Under the pieces are notes generated by a model that was given only the letters and a program-made list of their open reading frames with translations, was not told the DNA's origin and did not search any database. The translations under genes were made by a program, and so were the position numbers. Of a DNA stretch of 11,251 nt, positions 7,187 to 11,251 are shown one piece after another. The DNA lies in contig NZJA01000087.1 in assembly GCA_002691835.1 (NCBI GenBank), positions 1-11,251 of the forward strand, written 5' to 3'. The stretch comes from Planctomycetota bacterium (lineage in GTDB: Bacteria; Planctomycetota; UBA8108; UBA1146). Position 1 is the first letter of the stretch, and each line of letters begins with the position of its first letter.

Positions 7187-7941
7187 TAAGCTTTCCTCGC
7201 CCACTCCAGTTTTTCCTGATCACCAAATAATGCGAGGTAGGCACCCCGGTCTTCGAAGGGTTCCAGAATATGGAACTCTCCCTTACGTCCTGCGCAATGA
7301 ATCACTTCTTTACGTGAGACATGGAAGTGACCGCAGAGAACCCTGTCATACCCCTCTGCCACAAGACCTTCTACCATTCGGAGGTCTGGCTGCATCTTCA
7401 CAGTGGTCTTTTTGTTGACTGAACGCCGTGATCCGGAACGGATCCCCCCGGCCAATAATCTGCGCATCGCCAAGGGCAAGATCTTCAATCCATTCCGAGT
7501 CAGCGGATGCCTCAAGAAAACACGAAGTCTTTGATATCCACGATCTTCAGAACCAAAAAGGTCTCCGTGCGAGCAATGCCAGCGCTCACCAGCCCATTGC
7601 AGCTCTACAGCATCCCCATGGACCTGAACTCCGGTTTCTGATTCAAATTTCCGGCCGGCCAAAAAGTCTCTGTTTCCGGGAATCATCGAAATCCGAGTTC
7701 CCCCTCGCGTTGCATTCCGAAGAGAGGCGATTTCTTCAGCGTAATCTCTTTCGAGCATATGATCGTCACCGCACCACAGATCGAACAAGTCACCCAAAAT
7801 CAGCAAGGAGGCATCGAGTTCCCGACAACGTTGCAGCAGCCCCTTGAGCCAGATGAGTCGCCGAGCTCCACCGTTACAGTGAAGATCTGTCGCAATCAGA
7901 CATTTCTCCAGGGGGATGACTGGAATTGCACTTCGGCTCAA
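7186..7941 (-). CDS. lpxH: UDP-2,3-diacylglucosamine diphosphatase (LpxH family)
   Basis: LpxH hydrolyses UDP-2,3-diacylglucosamine to lipid X and UMP in lipid A synthesis, at the cytosolic face of the inner membrane. The 251-aa protein has all the metal-binding positions of the calcineurin-like LpxH fold: DLH (D19, H21), GDLFDLWCGDD (D51), GNRDF (N90, R91), SHGD (H125) and GHFH (H205, H207). The pair GDLFDLW...GNRDFLAG is characteristic of LpxH rather than SbcD/Mre11 phosphatases. A basic patch (SGSRRSVNKKT, 169-179) may contact membrane or substrate. The start is a TTG at 7939-7941, since no ATG or GTG is in a sensible position; an AGGGAAGAGAAG purine run precedes it. It begins 16 nt after the ATPase gene and its TAA overlaps the miaA ATG. 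Assignment as LpxH rather than another phosphatase rests on these motifs and the size. Confidence 0.85.
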   Translation of the reverse strand: MSRSAIPVIPLEKCLIATDLHCNGGARRLIWLKGLLQRCRELDASLLILGDLFDLWCGDDHMLERDYAEEIASLRNATRGGTRISMIPGNRDFLAGRKFESETGVQVHGDAVELQWAGERWHCSHGDLFGSEDRGYQRLRVFLRHPLTRNGLKILPLAMRRLLAGGIRSGSRRSVNKKTTVKMQPDLRMVEGLVAEGYDRVLCGHFHVSRKEVIHCAGRKGEFHILEPFEDRGAYLALFGDQEKLEWARKA

Positions 7942-7957
7942 CGTGAGCTTCTCTTCC

Positions 7958-10900
7958 CTAGGGGATCACCCAGTCATCCGGATTAAATCCCGGATTTTTC
8001 GGTTTCGATTTTTTCTCGGAAGTCTCCTTGGCAGGAGGAGCGGTCCGATCACTCTCGGTATCCACAGGTTTACGATTCGGCTGACGCTGATTCTCAGGGG
8101 GGGCGGTCACCTCAGGAGCAGCAGGCTTCGGAGTGGCGGGCTGATCAGAAGTCAGTTTTGATTTTCTCTCAGAAGTCTCCCTCTCAGAAGAAGTCGACCA
8201 ATCACTCACGGGATCTGCAGGTCTGCGATTCGGTTGTCCCTGATTTTCAGGGTTTGTGGCCTTCTCAGGAGTCACACGCTTCGGAGTGACGGACTGATGA
8301 GAAGTCGGCCGCTGGCCTTGTCGGCGTCGAGTCGGCCTTTTCCCCTGTTCAGGCAAGGCAGACTCAGGGGTCGATTCCTGAGCGGATTGAACATCATCAT
8401 TTCCTCGTGACTTGACCGGCCCCTTATCCTGAGGCCTTCTCGCGGTCGAATCTCCTGACCGATCGGCTTCAGGTTTTACGGGACTCTTGGCCGAGGTCAA
8501 ATCAGCACTTGTTTCACGCAACTCATCCCCTCGGGATTTCTTGCGTGCGGGCCGCTTTCGAGATGACCGTTCCGGGTCAACGCTTTGACGATTCTCAGGA
8601 GCATCTACCTTGCGAGATTTCTGACGACCATCGCTCCGGTCCCTGTTGCGATCTTCTCTGCGTCCCCCACGACGATCGGAACTCTCATCCGTTCTGGGTT
8701 TCGGATCATCAAAAGAAGATGCCGGTTCATCGACGACTTCAAACTTTGCGGCTCTTTGATCCCTGCCGGAACGCGATCTCCGTAATGGTTTTCGATTCCT
8801 GGAGCCATCCGTTCCATGGCCTCCCTGTCCCTGATCGGAATCCAGGAAATCGTGATTCAGTTCTCCACGGCCGAGTTCTGTATCGATGACGTGATCGAAG
8901 CAATTCCGGGCTTCTGATTCGAGATCCGGATGGGCTAAAAAGATCTGTGACAATTCTCGACTCAGGCGTGGCAGTGCACCCAAAGTATGCAGAACCCTGT
9001 CCCGATCCATTGCCGGGAATGGCTCATCCAGGAACATGAATTGAGGAGCCCCCGTCACGGCCTTCACATACGCCTGAGCAAACGCGAGACGAAAGCCAAA
9101 AGTCAGTCCTTGAAGTGTTCCACCCGAAAGCTCATGGGTCTGTAGAAAGTCGCTCTTTGCACCTGTGAAGAGACGGATTTCAAAATCCTGAGTAACTTGA
9201 GCATCCCGATAGCGCCCTCCCGTCAAATGCGGAAGAAGACGACACAAACCTTTTCCAAGGCTGGGTCCTGTTCGCAGTCTGACCGACTCGATGGTCTCCT
9301 CAAAAAGCTCCATAAGCAGGCGGTGAACATCCATTTCGCTACGAATCTCAAGAGACTTGACTCGCAAACCGTCATTCACCTCTTCCAGAGCTTTCCGACG
9401 GCCTTCCTGGTTTTGATATTCACGAACCTGTGAAGTAAGGCGATCACGCTTCGACTTGATGCGCTTCAAGGCTTCGTTGACTTCATCCAGCTTCTTACGT
9501 TGAGACCTTAAAGCCTTGCGAACTTTCTCGATGACCGGCTGAAGTTTGGAGGACAGTGATTCACCCGGCTGCTCTCCCAAAAGCGCCAGAATTCCACGAC
9601 GCTCTTCACGAAGAGCCTCAAGAGCATCCTGAACTCCTCTTAAGCGGCAGTTTGAAATATCATCACCCGGGTCAATCCCATGGCCACCGTGCGCATCGTG
9701 AGCTCGGGTCGACTCAAGAGATGCTCCAGCAACATCTCTTTCCATCTCAAGACGTGCGACATGACCTTCCGAATCGAAGGCATTTTGTTTATCCAGTGAA
9801 GCTTTTGACCACAGCCAAGATGAAAACACAAAGAGGGCAGCACCAAATGCTGACAATAGAAACCCGGTACCCTTCTCCTGATCGAGATCCATCAGCAGAG
9901 GTAAAAACTGGGAAAATCCCCAATCCAATTCGTGATCAAGGCCCACCACGATAAATAGCAGTCCTGCAAGAAATGTCACCAAAGCCATCGCACGGTGACG
10001 CAGATGGGAACTGTTCAGTTGATTGATTTCAGAATTGAGACGCTGAATCTCTTTAAGGAATGAGTTCGCATGATCATCCGAAAGCTTTTCTTCCAGAGAA
10101 GACCTTGCTGAATCCAGAGCCTTATTCAATCCGACTCGACACTCATGAGCTTTTGACAGCTTTTCCAACGACTGCTGAAGCTCTAAAGATATGTCCCCAG
10201 AGTCTTTGATCGGCTCCGGTGCGAGATCCGCCTGCAACAGACCGATCAGGCCATTACATTTCCGCTGGGCCTCTGCTGAGGACAGCTGATCCAAGGCTTT
10301 GAATTCTTTTTGGATCTTACTGACTTCATCCCGCTGCTTTTCGATCGATTGAACCTGTGAATGGCATCCCCGAGCTTCTTCCTGAAGCTCATCGATTCGG
10401 GATTCCCGTGATTCGATCTCGTTCTCAATTTCAGGGATCTTTTCGATATTCGGCTGTAATCGAGAGATGTGGGTGTCGTTCCGCTGAATCTCTGTCTGAT
10501 TCGTTGTGAAAACACTTTCCAGATCGTCGATGGCCACCTGAACTTTCCGACTGGCTCCATGAAGAACATCGATTCCGGCAACACGGTCGAGAAACTCCCT
10601 GAAATCTTCCGGGCTCGTGACCGATTCTCTTTCAGCCAAATAAAATGAATGAAGAGTCTCAGTCGCGCCCAGCTGGAATCTTCGGAAGACTTCTTTCTGA
10701 ACCTGAAGAACCCCCGCAGCCACTTCCTCACCCGTACTCAGGTCCTCTGGATCCAGCCTTAACAATCTTGCGTAAGAACTGCCCAGTCGATCCATTTCAC
10801 GCCAAATGCGATAGCATTCGCCGTCGTGTTCCAAATCCAGCTCGACAATACAATGATCTTCTTCCCAATGGATCAGATCCACAATCGACCCGCGAGTCAT

Positions 10901-11065
10901 TTTGTGAGTCGTTCCAAAAAGCGCATACTGGATCAATTGCCCGAGACTCGACTTACCACTTTCATTAGGGCCGATGAGCCCAATCAGACCACGCCTGGGG
11001 ATGTTGTTCAGGCGGATCTTCCGAAACTTGAGGAAACCATCGGCTCGCACATTACGGATCAGCAA
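7958..11065 (-). CDS. Membrane-anchored SbcC/Rad50/YhaN-like ATPase with long disordered tail
   Basis: This 1035-aa protein has an ABC/SMC-type ATPase head split by a coiled coil. Order: Walker A GPNESGKSS (32-40); coiled coil about 170-355; two transmembrane helices about 359-377 (LVTFLAGLLFIVVGL) and 401-420 (FLLSAFGAALFVFSSWLW), joined by about 23 residues; a His cluster AHDAHGGHG (455-463); returning coiled coil about 470-595; signature ELSGGTLQGL (645-654); Walker B QFMFLDEP (675-682); H-loop AHPDL (711-715). Residues about 735-1035 are a low-complexity tail rich in Arg, Lys, Asp, Ser and Pro. There is no Zn-hook CxxC; the hairpin occupies that place, as in the YhaN group. The start TTG at 11063-11065 has AGGGG (plus-strand CCCCT 11073-11077) 7 nt upstream, and a stop lies in frame just before. 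Relatives act in DNA repair or end processing; the role here is unknown. It overlaps the upstream gene by 7 nt. Confidence 0.92.
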   Translation of the reverse strand: MLIRNVRADGFLKFRKIRLNNIPRRGLIGLIGPNESGKSSLGQLIQYALFGTTHKMTRGSIVDLIHWEEDHCIVELDLEHDGECYRIWREMDRLGSSYARLLRLDPEDLSTGEEVAAGVLQVQKEVFRRFQLGATETLHSFYLAERESVTSPEDFREFLDRVAGIDVLHGASRKVQVAIDDLESVFTTNQTEIQRNDTHISRLQPNIEKIPEIENEIESRESRIDELQEEARGCHSQVQSIEKQRDEVSKIQKEFKALDQLSSAEAQRKCNGLIGLLQADLAPEPIKDSGDISLELQQSLEKLSKAHECRVGLNKALDSARSSLEEKLSDDHANSFLKEIQRLNSEINQLNSSHLRHRAMALVTFLAGLLFIVVGLDHELDWGFSQFLPLLMDLDQEKGTGFLLSAFGAALFVFSSWLWSKASLDKQNAFDSEGHVARLEMERDVAGASLESTRAHDAHGGHGIDPGDDISNCRLRGVQDALEALREERRGILALLGEQPGESLSSKLQPVIEKVRKALRSQRKKLDEVNEALKRIKSKRDRLTSQVREYQNQEGRRKALEEVNDGLRVKSLEIRSEMDVHRLLMELFEETIESVRLRTGPSLGKGLCRLLPHLTGGRYRDAQVTQDFEIRLFTGAKSDFLQTHELSGGTLQGLTFGFRLAFAQAYVKAVTGAPQFMFLDEPFPAMDRDRVLHTLGALPRLSRELSQIFLAHPDLESEARNCFDHVIDTELGRGELNHDFLDSDQGQGGHGTDGSRNRKPLRRSRSGRDQRAAKFEVVDEPASSFDDPKPRTDESSDRRGGRREDRNRDRSDGRQKSRKVDAPENRQSVDPERSSRKRPARKKSRGDELRETSADLTSAKSPVKPEADRSGDSTARRPQDKGPVKSRGNDDVQSAQESTPESALPEQGKRPTRRRQGQRPTSHQSVTPKRVTPEKATNPENQGQPNRRPADPVSDWSTSSERETSERKSKLTSDQPATPKPAAPEVTAPPENQRQPNRKPVDTESDRTAPPAKETSEKKSKPKNPGFNPDDWVIP
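7994..8299 (-). repeat. Two tandem 153-nt (51-aa) in-frame repeats in the ATPase tail
   Basis: Unit A (8147-8299, residues 923-973) and unit B (7994-8146, residues 974-1024) align without gaps at an offset of 51 residues. Shared elements are TPK (927 and 978), PENQ.QPNR (939-947 and 990-998), and ETSE.KSK (963-970 and 1014-1021). The DNA copies are visibly related but diverged, so the duplication is not very recent. The unit is disordered and Pro/Lys/Glu-rich. The protein ends 11 residues after unit B with GFNPDDWVIP. Confidence 0.85.
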
Positions 11066-11251
11066 GACTCATCCCCTGCCTGTTGCTCGAGGATATAGCG
11101 TTCACCAAGTTTACGGACTTTTTCATATTTCAATTGGCTGTCGGCATCGACCTTGCCCTCAAATGCACGCTTTTTCACTTCGAAAATACGGCGAAATTCT
11201 TCCATCGGAGGTCGAATCGCCAATCCATCCAAAAGCCATTCCGTTTCTCTA
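11059..11251 (-). CDS. C-terminal end of an unidentified protein (cropped by window)
   Basis: The last 63 codons of an open frame run from the window edge to a TGA at 11059-11061. The visible sequence begins RETEWLLDGLAIRPPMEEFR and continues as a charged, helical segment (IFEVKKRAFEGK ... QLKYEKVRKLGERYI), ending QQAGDESC. It overlaps the TTG start of the ATPase gene by 7 nt, so the two are very probably co-transcribed and translationally coupled. In the YhaN and SbcC groups the gene next to the ATPase usually encodes an SbcD/YhaO-type metallophosphoesterase nuclease, which makes that the leading guess. The visible end carries no diagnostic motif, so the identity is not established. Confidence 0.7.
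   Translation of the reverse strand, partial: RETEWLLDGLAIRPPMEEFRRIFEVKKRAFEGKVDADSQLKYEKVRKLGERYILEQQAGDESC

Noticed and set aside
7186..7941. SbcD/Mre11 nuclease partner of the ATPase
   Set aside because: The GDLFDLW and GNRDFLAG motifs and the 251-aa length fit LpxH; the capping domain and GNHD motif of SbcD are absent.
7994..8299. CRISPR-like or satellite repeat
   Set aside because: Only two 153-nt copies, diverged, in frame and inside a continuous coding sequence; no regular spacers.
10246..10731. Minus-strand open frame of 161 codons
   Set aside because: It sits in another frame within the ATPase coiled coil; the ATPase frame is continuous with Walker A, signature and Walker B motifs, so this is a shadow.

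Overview
The window reads as an ordinary chromosomal segment of a diderm (Gram-negative type) bacterium. This is inferred from two lipoprotein signal peptides, an LpxH-type lipid A enzyme and clear Shine-Dalgarno sites. GC content looks moderate, somewhat above half by eye. I cannot name a phylum. Coding density is high, and there are no mobile elements, tRNA or rRNA genes, or CRISPR arrays.

Layout from left to right. (1) A minus-strand gene for an unrecognised lipoprotein of about 386 aa (7-1167) diverges from a plus-strand pair: a CPA1/NhaP-type cation/proton antiporter (1285-2916), overlapped by thiL, thiamine-monophosphate kinase (2897-3877). (2) lysS, class II lysyl-tRNA synthetase, runs on the minus strand (3961 to about 5490) and converges on thiL. 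(3) A 381-nt non-coding region (5491-5871) carries back-to-back sigma70-like promoters, one for lysS and one for a 73-aa small lipoprotein gene (5872-6093). The small gene has a structured leader and a very strong ribosome binding site. (4) A strong bidirectional intrinsic terminator (6145-6184) separates it from a minus-strand operon. In transcription order that operon is: the cropped 3' end of an unidentified gene (11059-11251), a membrane-anchored SbcC/Rad50/YhaN-like ATPase of 1035 aa (7958-11065), an LpxH-family metallophosphatase (7186-7941) and miaA, tRNA dimethylallyltransferase (6203-7186). The junctions are very tight: 7-nt overlap, 16-nt gap and a TAATG stop/start overlap.

Most genes are core housekeeping functions: thiamine diphosphate synthesis, tRNA charging, tRNA modification, lipid A synthesis and ion homeostasis. 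The most unusual object is the YhaN-like ATPase. A two-helix membrane hairpin sits in the middle of its coiled coil, where a Rad50-type protein would have its hook or hinge. After the ATPase head it carries a disordered, highly charged tail of about 300 residues that ends in two tandem 51-residue repeats. The small lipoprotein unit, with its own promoter, leader hairpins, strong RBS and terminator, is the second most interesting locus.
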